From B1SED10-75 sp964636865 (lineage in GTDB: Bacteria; Bacillota; Dethiobacteria; DTU022; PWGO01): a stretch of 16,530 nucleotides of DNA. Positions 1 through 7,158 of this stretch are shown one piece after another; the stretch's first letter is position 1, and each line of letters starts with the position of its first letter. The notes under the pieces were generated by a model that saw only the letters and a program-made list of their open reading frames with translations, had not been told where the DNA came from and did no database searches. Location: positions 1 to 16,530 of the forward strand of contig CAZWVJ010000033.1 of NCBI GenBank assembly GCA_964636865.1. The letters are read 5' to 3'. A program made the position numbers and the translations under genes.

Positions 1-89
1 TGGATTTGATCCTGCAACTCGGCGAATTCCACGATATCAGTCTCTAAGCGGCAACTGTCTTTTGTCGGTATCCCCAGCCTCCTCCCATT
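1..89 (-). pseudogene. Distal part of the second Wzt ATPase domain, beyond an in-frame TGA (continues off the left edge)
   Basis: Directly after the TGA at 90-92 the same reading frame stays open to the window edge. It reads NGRRLGIPTK, then continues through a VEFAEL motif. This is the stretch expected in polysaccharide-exporter ATPases between the Q-loop region and the signature motif. The first ATPase domain of the same protein has IILNG at the equivalent place where this one has IS-stop-NG. The stop therefore replaces a leucine codon, and a TTA to TGA change would need one base. No frameshift is involved. The piece is either a nonsense-mutated gene end or a sequence error. The signature, Walker B and H-loop of this domain lie outside the window. 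Confidence 0.75.
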
Positions 90-1220
90 TCAAGAAATAT
101 TATCATATCCGGTAAGTTGAGAATTAAACCCGAGCTTAAAAGTAAGGAGGGCAGTTATTTCACCCTTAACCTTTACCGAACCACGGTCGGGTCGGTATAA
201 ACCACTCAAAGCCCGGCAAAGGGTAGATTTACCGGCTCCATTGGGGCCAATAATGCCCAGGATTTCTTTGTCGTGGACATTAAAGTTTACCCCATTCAAA
301 GCCCAAAAATCATTTTTGCCCAGCTTAAATTTTATTCCCAGGTCTTCTACACGCACAGTTTCTTCTTTGCCTATAGAAGTACGCGTTTCCCGAATCTCCA
401 CAAATTTTTTCCGGGGCTTAACCCTGCGAGCCACTTCCTGCCGGTAACCATCAGCCACCTCTTCGGGATCACCAAAAGCAGCTACGTGCCCCTGGTCAAG
501 CCACAAACCACAAGTACAATTTTCTTTGATGAAATCGGGATCCTGGGTGACTACAACTACCATTTTAGCCCCACTTACTAATTCATACATTCTCTTCACA
601 GCCCGCTCTTTGAATTCTAAATCGCCGGTGCTTAGGACTTCGTCTATGACCATTATTTCAGGATCAAAGGCAGCGGCGATACTAAAACCCAGGCGGGCTC
701 TCATGCCGGTGGAGTAATATTTAAGGGGGTAGTTTAAAAAACGTCCCAGCCCGGAAAATTCCTCAATAGATGGCAGCAAAGCATCCAATTTTTCCCGGGA
801 TAGCCCCAGCACCAGGCCATTAAGGATAATATTTTCTCTGCCGGAGATTTCTTGGTTAAACCCGGTGCCTAAAGAAAGCAGGGAAGAAACTTCTCCCCGG
901 ACTTGAATACTTCCCATGTCGGGTTTCATCATACCCAATATGGCCTGGCAAAGGGTAGTCTTTCCGGCTCCATTAAAACCAATAATTCCCAACACATCCC
1001 CCGGATAGCCGGAAAAGCTAATTCCCCTCAAGGCCCATATATCTTCAAATTTTTCTTCTTTTTTAAATGACAAAATATTATGTACCAGCGATTTAAAATC
1101 GCCGCTTTTCTCTTTTTCCCCTTCGTACTTGATACCCAGGTTTTTCGCTACAATAAGGGGCTCGGCAGAAGGTGTTTTCACGGCTGATGGTTGAACTATT
1201 GATTTGGTTTTTAGAGCCAT
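90..1220 (-). CDS. wzt: Tandem ABC ATPase of a polysaccharide exporter (Wzt-like), second domain interrupted
   Basis: This is the ATP-hydrolysing subunit of a Wzm/Wzt-type exporter that moves finished undecaprenyl-linked glycans across the membrane. The first ATPase domain is complete (about residues 23-262): Walker A GFNGAGKTT (81-89), signature YSTGM (169-173) and Walker B MVIDE (190-194). Its H-loop position reads TQD, with Gln226 where a histidine is normally found, so this site may hydrolyse poorly. After a short basic linker a second domain starts near residue 290 with Walker A GPNGAGKST (325-333). It stops at a TGA after residue 376 although the frame continues. Typical Wzt proteins carry one ATPase domain plus a glycan-binding C-terminal domain, so a tandem fusion is unusual. 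It is the last visible gene of the block and follows the Wzm permease by about 200 bp. The ribosome site (GGTGAG) is weak. Confidence is high for the family and low for an active product. Confidence 0.85.
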   Translation of the reverse strand: MALKTKSIVQPSAVKTPSAEPLIVAKNLGIKYEGEKEKSGDFKSLVHNILSFKKEEKFEDIWALRGISFSGYPGDVLGIIGFNGAGKTTLCQAILGMMKPDMGSIQVRGEVSSLLSLGTGFNQEISGRENIILNGLVLGLSREKLDALLPSIEEFSGLGRFLNYPLKYYSTGMRARLGFSIAAAFDPEIMVIDEVLSTGDLEFKERAVKRMYELVSGAKMVVVVTQDPDFIKENCTCGLWLDQGHVAAFGDPEEVADGYRQEVARRVKPRKKFVEIRETRTSIGKEETVRVEDLGIKFKLGKNDFWALNGVNFNVHDKEILGIIGPNGAGKSTLCRALSGLYRPDRGSVKVKGEITALLTFKLGFNSQLTGYDNIS

Positions 1221-1423
1221 TTTGACTCACCACTTTCTTCAATTTATACAATAATATAACTTTTTCTGAGAATTTATCTTCGAGTTTTTTACTGGATTTA
1301 CAAATATGTGACACTCATTATTATCTAATTTATCCTCTGTTACGTAAAGAGAAATCTAATTATAATTATATTTTATTCTCTCAATAAGAAATTAGCCCTT
1401 TCTAACAGCAGTTAGAACTAAAC

Positions 1424-2200
1424 CTACAGAGCTTTAATTAACTTATGCTCATTAAGGTTGTAAAAATAAATCATATATGCCACCAGGGCAAAAGAAAAAA
1501 GACCAATGATAAAAAGTTTTTCCAGTTCGGGGCCACTTTGCTCCATAAGAATATTGCGATAGCTGATCAAAAAAGGTGAAGCCGGATTAATATCTACAAT
1601 AAAAGAATATTCCTCGGGAACACGCGTAGTTTCCCAAATAACCGGTGAAGCATAAAACCAGGCACGCAAGACATGGTTTAAAACATTGTCGATATCCCGC
1701 ACAAACGTACTATAATAAGCCAGTATTAAAGAAATCGCCGACAAAAACATAAATTGAACAGCCACAATCACCGGCAGCCAAAGTATTTCTATTCCCGGCA
1801 CCAGACGATAAAAGGCCAGAAAAAAAGCCACTACTATCAGGCCAAAACAAAAATTAACCAGCTGGGTCATGGTAGTCCCAAAAGGAAAAAGAGCCTTGGG
1901 TAAATAAACCTGGGTAATAATGCCCGCCCTGCTTGTAATGGAAGTAGCAGAATTAAGAACCGTGGCTCTAATCCACTTCCACGCCACAAGGCCAATAATA
2001 AGAAAAGCCCCTATGTTTTCACCTTCCATATCAAGGACCACTACCCTGAGAAAGTAATACACCAAGCCCATTAAAAGAGGATCAAGGATCCACCAGAAAT
2101 AGCCCAAAAATGTGTTCCGGTATTCAGCTTTGATTCCGGAAATAACCAGATGAATTAATAAGTCTTTTCTTTTCACCAGTTCGTGCACATATTTTTTCAT
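1424..2200 (-). CDS. wzm: Polysaccharide ABC exporter permease (Wzm-like, ABC-2 type)
   Basis: This is the 258-residue integral membrane subunit that would pair with the adjacent Wzt-like ATPase to export a lipid-linked glycan. The N-terminus is an amphipathic segment followed by LGYFWWILDPLL (32-43), a hallmark of Wzm/RfbA permeases. About six hydrophobic segments follow (roughly 40-57, 62-80, 112-131, 141-163, 175-190 and 230-247). The cytoplasmic motif FVRDID (166-171) and the late YASPVIW (183-189) and NPASPF (205-210) motifs are also typical. The length is normal for the family. The ATG is preceded by GGAAGAAGG on the minus strand at a suitable distance, which supports the start. Its place after two LicD genes suggests that the cargo is decorated before or during export. 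Confidence 0.93.
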   Translation of the reverse strand: MKKYVHELVKRKDLLIHLVISGIKAEYRNTFLGYFWWILDPLLMGLVYYFLRVVVLDMEGENIGAFLIIGLVAWKWIRATVLNSATSITSRAGIITQVYLPKALFPFGTTMTQLVNFCFGLIVVAFFLAFYRLVPGIEILWLPVIVAVQFMFLSAISLILAYYSTFVRDIDNVLNHVLRAWFYASPVIWETTRVPEEYSFIVDINPASPFLISYRNILMEQSGPELEKLFIIGLFSFALVAYMIYFYNLNEHKLIKAL

Positions 2201-2300
2201 CGTCTGTTTTACCTTCTTCCTTTCCCATTTAATTCACAAATAATTAAATGTAAGAGGCTCTAAAAATCAATTATTCCCTTTACAATCCGTGATCCGTTAT

Positions 2301-2840
2301 TTAACGGCCTATAAGACGCTTGACATAATCAGCTACTCTTTTAATTATACCCGGCCGGAAAAACTCGCTATTTAAGTAACTCCTGCGCTGATCCGATTTA
2401 ACCGGTGTTTGCCAATCACCGTAAACATGCGTTAGATAGCTCTCATAATCATGGGGGGCTAAGTAATTTTCCCCTCTCAAAACAACAGTTTTTCTCTGCA
2501 GCATGTATGCTTGGGGAATTCGGTATTCACTCCCCATATCGTCACGACGTTTGAAATAACCTCCTTCTTGATACCATGCTCTTATTTCTATGAAAAAATT
2601 ATATTTTTCTACTACTATTTTCCAATTCTGACGTCCAAAGCGCCGGTGAGCTATCTTAAACCCCCCGTTTATGAAGTCCTTCACCAGTTCCTTTCCTTTA
2701 TGGCGTACCTCTTCATAAGTGACAAAGATCTCCGCGTCCCAATCCCATGGAATAAAATCTCCTTCCCTGGCAACTCCCAGCATAGTTCCATCAGAAATTA
2801 CGGGGTTAATGCCCCTCTGTTGTAATATATCTCTTGCCAA
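2301..2840 (-). CDS. LicD-family phospho(no)transferase, copy A; 5' end disturbed
   Basis: LicD proteins transfer a phospho-alcohol from a CDP/CMP-activated donor to a sugar and use a nucleotidyltransferase-like fold. Visible here are DGTMLG (17-22), the metal-binding WDWDAE (32-37, a D-D-E variant of the usual DDxD), NFFIEIRAWY (81-90) and the C-terminal VYGDWQTP box. The given TTG start is not convincing, because the same frame reads a good amphipathic helix upstream (REEAQLAAQGKALALARD) back to a TGA at 2907-2909. No ATG, GTG or TTG lies in that extra stretch. An ATG at 2911-2913 is in the neighbouring frame. Removing one base from the A5/T5 runs at 2886-2896 would join it as MVRRDRKLFIREE. 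The gene is therefore either frameshifted, wrongly sequenced, or started at an unusual codon. In this locus its likely substrate is CMP-hydroxyethylphosphonate, which is inference. Confidence 0.8.
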   Translation of the reverse strand: MARDILQQRGINPVISDGTMLGVAREGDFIPWDWDAEIFVTYEEVRHKGKELVKDFINGGFKIAHRRFGRQNWKIVVEKYNFFIEIRAWYQEGGYFKRRDDMGSEYRIPQAYMLQRKTVVLRGENYLAPHDYESYLTHVYGDWQTPVKSDQRRSYLNSEFFRPGIIKRVADYVKRLIGR

Positions 2841-3036
2841 AGCCAGAGCTTTTCCTTGAGCCGCAAGCTGGGCCTCTTCCCGGATAAAAAGTTTTTCGAT
2901 CTCTCCTCACCATCGCCTTTTGCTTTATTTTCGCTTTTCTAAACTACACTTATGCAATTTCTTCCGGTAAAAACATTGTTTGCCGTTATCCTAAGAAAAT
3001 ATATGTTGCAATATTAAAAACTTGACCTTATCGAAT

Positions 3037-3768
3037 TTACCGTGTTTCTGTTTCATACAAAAATCCGTCATGTAGCCAGTAATGCCAGTCTTTTCTGGGT
3101 GTACGCCAATCTTTGCCATATTTAAAAGACAAATAGTTTTCCACCTCCCGGGGAACAGGTACCGACATCCCGAAGAACTCCACATTCTCCAATTCTCTAA
3201 AAAAATATTTATCAACACGCAAAACCACGCGGCGATTTTTCAAAGACTCCCTGCGGTCACTAAAGAACTTGATCAATTTCAAGCTTACCGTAAAAAGCGC
3301 TTTTTTCCATTTATTTCCCGTTCCTTTTAACGATGCGCCAAGCCGGTAAAGGGTATGAGCTAAATAAATAAATACTGTATATATCATGCCGCGAAACCTC
3401 TTCCATTTATTACCCCGATCCGCAGTAGACCACATTTCAGTAAAAGCATAACCATCTTCTTCTATATAAATTCTTAAATCAACATGTCTTCTCCCGGGCC
3501 CGTAACTGATTTTGATTACATAAGGCATAATAGTAACACAGTTTCCGGCAGACCTTAATTCATGCACCAATTCTTCCTGCTGGGGAACAAGATCTTGCTT
3601 CATAATTCCCAGGTCAATATCGTGATCCCAAGACAGTAATTGCCCGCTGCGAATCGCTCCCAAAAGAGTTCCCTGATCAAGCCAATAATTCAAGTTCAAA
3701 GCATTTAAAGTGGAAGTTACCTTCTTAAAAAGGATTAATTCCTCGTCGGTAATGGGGTAAGTTTTCAC
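3037..3768 (-). CDS. LicD-family phospho(no)transferase, copy B
   Basis: This intact 243-residue LicD-family protein has the core motif LDQGTLLGAIR (30-40) followed by the metal-binding WDHDID (47-52). A third acidic strand HVDLRIY (95-101) follows, and then the family C-terminal signature RxVENYLSFKYGKDWRTP with a WHYW motif. LicD enzymes attach phosphocholine or similar head groups to surface glycans or teichoic acids. Beside phosphonate genes the head group is predicted to be a phosphonate. The GTG start lies 23 bp after the TAG of the dehydrogenase, so the two genes are probably co-translated, although the ribosome site is weak. It differs strongly from copy A in the active-site segment (DHDID against DWDAE). 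The two copies may therefore use different acceptors or positions. Confidence 0.88.
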   Translation of the reverse strand: MKTYPITDEELILFKKVTSTLNALNLNYWLDQGTLLGAIRSGQLLSWDHDIDLGIMKQDLVPQQEELVHELRSAGNCVTIMPYVIKISYGPGRRHVDLRIYIEEDGYAFTEMWSTADRGNKWKRFRGMIYTVFIYLAHTLYRLGASLKGTGNKWKKALFTVSLKLIKFFSDRRESLKNRRVVLRVDKYFFRELENVEFFGMSVPVPREVENYLSFKYGKDWRTPRKDWHYWLHDGFLYETETR

Positions 3769-3791
3769 CCTTGCTCTTTTCTTGCTTATAT

Positions 3792-4925
3792 CTAATCCAG
3801 AGATTTTTTGATCACTTCCTTAACTAAATGTTCACTAACTTGAGAAAGATTATTATCTGCCCTACCGGGAGTAAACATTTGGGGCACCAGGGTCAAAAGC
3901 TCCGCTTCGCTTCCTATATAATTGCGCACCCGCTCTTTTACTTCCAGAGTTTCAAATAATTTATCCAGGGCCTGTTTGAATTCGTCTGCAGAAGCAAAGC
4001 CCAGCCTGGAAGCAAATTCATTGAAATACGGCGGGTCAGCCGAAATATTAAGTTCCCACAGTGACGACAAAGTAAAACCACAGGCTAATCCATGGGGCAC
4101 TTTGTATCGGGCCGTTATAGGGTAAGACATGGAATGAGCCAGGGCAGTTCGGGTAGAACTGATAGCCATTCCGCCCATTAAGCTGGCTTCCAACATTGCC
4201 GAACGGTATTCTTCGTTTTCCAGATCATTAACCAGGGAAGGTAAAAATTTAAGAACTATTTCAATGGCCCCGGCGGCAAAAGCACGGGAAACAGGATTGG
4301 AATTACGGTTCCAAAATGATTCCATAGCATGAGAAAGGGCGTCTAATCCTGTACAAACAGTTATATCCTCAGGCAAGGTCAACGTCAGTAAAGGATCTTC
4401 CAGGGCAAAGCGGGGAAATAAACTGGTTGCTGCAAAAGAATATTTTTTATAATTGCGCATGTCCCACACTGTAGCAAAAGGAGTAACTTCACTCCCTGTT
4501 CCGGCAGTGGTGGGAATAGCAATTACCGGCAGGGCATTAACAGAAGGCACTTTCCTGCCCTCTTCCAGGTGTTCCCTTAAGGAAATAGGGTGAGCCAGCA
4601 AATAGCTGAGCACCTTGGCCGTATCGAGAACACTTCCGCCCCCTAAAGCAATAATGATATCCACTCCCTCACTTTTTAGACGGGAACATTTTTCTTCCAA
4701 ATACTCCATATCGGGATTGGGCAGCACATCATCCAAGACGGTGATTTGCTTATTGGCGCACATATGGTTTACCCGTTCAGTAAGTCCCCGGCGGGTAAAC
4801 CCGGGCGTAGTTACCAGCAATATATGCTCAACATCCGGTAACAATGCCGGGAGCTCTTCCATTGCCCCGGAGCCAAACTTTATCTCTACGGGATTATAGT
4901 GAGTTTTGATCTGTTTATCACCCAT
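3792..4925 (-). CDS. Iron-dependent alcohol dehydrogenase, probable phosphonoacetaldehyde reductase
   Basis: This is a group III iron-containing alcohol dehydrogenase of full length (377 residues). The NAD(P)-binding region shows GGGSVLDTAK (95-104) and IPTTAGTGSEVTPFA (137-151). The four metal ligands are in place: Asp195 and His199 in TGLDALSHAME, His264 in LAHSMSYP and His278 in VPHGLACG. The family includes the known phosphonoacetaldehyde reductases (PhpC type) that make 2-hydroxyethylphosphonate. The gene sits just after the phosphonopyruvate decarboxylase and nucleotidyltransferase genes, and no aminotransferase is seen. Reduction of phosphonoacetaldehyde is therefore the likely reaction, giving HEP rather than aminoethylphosphonate. 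The substrate is inferred from context. The ATG is well placed after GGAAAGGAAG on the minus strand. Confidence 0.88.
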   Translation of the reverse strand: MGDKQIKTHYNPVEIKFGSGAMEELPALLPDVEHILLVTTPGFTRRGLTERVNHMCANKQITVLDDVLPNPDMEYLEEKCSRLKSEGVDIIIALGGGSVLDTAKVLSYLLAHPISLREHLEEGRKVPSVNALPVIAIPTTAGTGSEVTPFATVWDMRNYKKYSFAATSLFPRFALEDPLLTLTLPEDITVCTGLDALSHAMESFWNRNSNPVSRAFAAGAIEIVLKFLPSLVNDLENEEYRSAMLEASLMGGMAISSTRTALAHSMSYPITARYKVPHGLACGFTLSSLWELNISADPPYFNEFASRLGFASADEFKQALDKLFETLEVKERVRNYIGSEAELLTLVPQMFTPGRADNNLSQVSEHLVKEVIKKSLD

Positions 4926-5045
4926 GGCTTATCTTCCTTTCCTTCAGGGGCATTTTAAATATTTTTTGACTTAATGAAAAAACTTAACCACAATTTAGAA
5001 CCGGGTCGGAAACACTTATCGACAAAAAGCAGCCTGCCGGCGCAT

Positions 5046-5756
5046 TTAACTAATCAATTCTTTAACTTTTTTTAAGTCATCCGTATCATCAATTTCAAAA
5101 CATACCTCATCACGGTAATAAAAAGGATAAAGCGCCACCTCATTTAAAATTTGATTAAGGGCTTCCTCGGCATAGACCTTTTCTTTACCCGCAGCTATAA
5201 ATTTTCCGATTTCATCCAGCCATTTATTGAAAGTGCCCTCATCAAGCCTGTACATAGGCATAAGAAAATAACAATTTTCCCCCAGCAAGTTTACGCCTAT
5301 TTGCCGCACAAGTCCATCCTTAATAAGCCCCTTAAAATCTTTAACGGGAAGTTTCATGTCGGGGTTAACCAGAACGGTATTTTCATACCCGGAACTCAAA
5401 ATTCCTGTAAGCAGCCGGTAATCAAAAACCAAGTCTCCGTGCATTAATATGACATCAGCGGATATATTATCAGCAGCCAGGTACATGGAATAAATATAGT
5501 TGGTTTCCTCATAACGGGAATTATACACCAATTTAAAATTAACGCCTTTAAAATGAGTTTTCAAATATTCATCTATTTTTTCCGCAAACGGCCCGGTAGT
5601 CACCACAATTTCATCTATACCCTGCTCCGTGAGCGCTTTTACCTGGCGATAAAGAATAGTTTCCCCCCGGTTTAATTCTACCAGGCATTTTGGCTTATCA
5701 GCTGTAAGTGTCCCCATTCTTGTACCCTGCCCGGAATTCAATAAAATCGCCTGCAT
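5046..5756 (-). CDS. LicC/PntC-like sugar-nucleotidyltransferase-fold cytidylyltransferase
   Basis: This 236-residue protein has the NTP-transferase fold seen in LicC (CTP:phosphocholine) and PntC (CTP:phosphonate) enzymes. The nucleotide loop reads NSGQGTRMG (7-15) followed by KPK (21-23). The segment EETNYIYSMYLA (83-94) resembles the LicC choline-pocket region. HGD (106-108) and the late EIDD (221-224) provide metal-binding acids. The predicted reaction is CTP plus a phosphonate alcohol giving a CMP-phosphonate donor for the two LicD transferases downstream. The ribosome site AGGAGGT lies about 6 nt before the ATG, the best in this operon. The reductase neighbour points to HEP as substrate. 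Specificity for HEP against choline phosphate or aminoethylphosphonate cannot be read from the sequence. Confidence 0.85.
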   Translation of the reverse strand: MQAILLNSGQGTRMGTLTADKPKCLVELNRGETILYRQVKALTEQGIDEIVVTTGPFAEKIDEYLKTHFKGVNFKLVYNSRYEETNYIYSMYLAADNISADVILMHGDLVFDYRLLTGILSSGYENTVLVNPDMKLPVKDFKGLIKDGLVRQIGVNLLGENCYFLMPMYRLDEGTFNKWLDEIGKFIAAGKEKVYAEEALNQILNEVALYPFYYRDEVCFEIDDTDDLKKVKELIS

Positions 5757-5946
5757 GCTTTACCTCCTGAATATTTTTCACCACATCCGGTTAATTAAAA
5801 ACTCTTCTTCTTTACATGATGCACAAATTTTTTCTTATCTCTTAAAATGCTTTTCTAATCCTTATCTCTCATCCTAAATAACCATTTTCCCTAAATCTTC
5901 CCTTTGCCTAATTCCTGCATTCTCTGTGTCAGCAAGAAATCGGGAG

Positions 5947-7158
5947 TTAAGATGAGCTTAAAAAGTTCATAAAATGCTGCTTATTTTCCAGAGGAGAAGT
6001 AGTGGGCCTCCCTAAATTACTCCTGGCGCCCTTCTTAACTCTTATCTCCAATAAAACAGGTCCTTCTTTTACTTCGAAGTCTTCCATGGCATTAATAATT
6101 TCTTCTGCCGTTTCTGCGCTAAATACTTGTTTGTAACCGCAAGCCTGCGCCACTCCGGGTATATCAATTTTAAAACCTGCTGTGGGTTGCCCTCCCACCG
6201 ATTCATGGGCACCGTTATTGAGAATCACATGTTTGAAATTTGGTGGCTTTGTTGTTCCGTTAATAGCCAGTGCGCCCATGTGCATAAGGAGGGAACCATC
6301 CCCGTCTATGCAGTAAACATTTCGCCGGGGTTTAGCCAGAGCTATCCCCAGCGCTATCTGGGAAGAATGGCCCATGGAGCCTACGGTGAGAAAATCTCGG
6401 TGATGACCCTGCCTATTTTCTGCGCGATATTCAAATATTTCCCGGGAAATTTTCCCTGTAGTAGAAACAACTACGTCGGCAGGTTGCATTTTCTCTAACA
6501 ACACTTGCAGGGCCTTTTCCCTGGTTAAGGTGTATCCGGTTGCATTATCCTCAAGTTCTTTACCGATTTCCTCGCCTGCAGCAGAAACCTTGCTTTCACC
6601 ATCCTCCTCTTCACCGGTTTCATCTGCAGGAGGGTATTTAGCAAACGTATGAACAGGAACAACCAAAGTAGCAGGGGCACTTTTTTCACGCACATACTCC
6701 AGGGTATCTTTTAAAGTTTGCCTGGCTTCTCCCATATTTTCCGGAAGGACGGCATATTTAATATGCATAGCTTCCAGCAAAGCCGGAGTTACTTGACCCT
6801 GCTTGGCATGCTGCGGCTCATCCTTTGTACCGGGTTGCCCCCGCCAACCAATAAGCAGAAGCACGGGTATACTATAAACCAGGGGGTCCGCCAGGGAAAG
6901 AAGGGGGTTCACCGTATTACCCAACCCCGAATTCTGCATATAAACCAGGCCGATCCCTTTTGTTGCCAGGTGATAGCCGGCGGCAAGGGCCAAAGCATTC
7001 CCTTCATTGGCGGCAATTATATGCCTTTGAGGTGACTCTTGCCTATCTAAAAAAGCGCAAAAATCCTTCAATAAGGAATCTGGCACCCCGGCAAAAAAAT
7101 TAATTCCCTGTTCTTTAAGTTCTGCATAAAAGTCAGCGCAACTAATAATAGTTAACAC
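5947..7158 (-). CDS. ppd: Phosphonopyruvate decarboxylase (thiamine diphosphate enzyme)
   Basis: This enzyme converts phosphonopyruvate to phosphonoacetaldehyde and CO2, the irreversible step that pulls the unfavourable PEP mutase equilibrium. The N-terminal domain carries FFAGVPDSLLKDF (21-33) and the ThDP-activating Glu52 in ANEGNA, with NSGLGN and the family-typical GQPGTKDEPQH (107-117). The C-terminal domain has the ThDP/Mg motif DGDGSLL (285-291) running to NN at 314-315. Between the domains (about 177-205) is an unusually acidic, low-complexity linker. The annotated GTG overlaps the end of the PEP mutase gene by 7 bp and sits directly on a GGAGG. An ATT codon at 7147-7149 lies about 8-9 nt past that GGAGG and would give an MISCADF start like many relatives. 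A rare ATT start is therefore possible. Confidence 0.93.
   Translation of the reverse strand: MLTIISCADFYAELKEQGINFFAGVPDSLLKDFCAFLDRQESPQRHIIAANEGNALALAAGYHLATKGIGLVYMQNSGLGNTVNPLLSLADPLVYSIPVLLLIGWRGQPGTKDEPQHAKQGQVTPALLEAMHIKYAVLPENMGEARQTLKDTLEYVREKSAPATLVVPVHTFAKYPPADETGEEEDGESKVSAAGEEIGKELEDNATGYTLTREKALQVLLEKMQPADVVVSTTGKISREIFEYRAENRQGHHRDFLTVGSMGHSSQIALGIALAKPRRNVYCIDGDGSLLMHMGALAINGTTKPPNFKHVILNNGAHESVGGQPTAGFKIDIPGVAQACGYKQVFSAETAEEIINAMEDFEVKEGPVLLEIRVKKGARSNLGRPTTSPLENKQHFMNFLSSS

Noticed and set aside
90..92. Selenocysteine codon at the Wzt TGA
   Set aside because: The position aligns to leucine in the sister domain, no cysteine or redox motif is near, and no SECIS-like hairpin was seen immediately downstream.
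1093..1314. 73-codon frame overlapping the Wzt start
   Set aside because: It lies largely over the confirmed Wzt N-terminus in another frame and the rest is AT-rich spacer.
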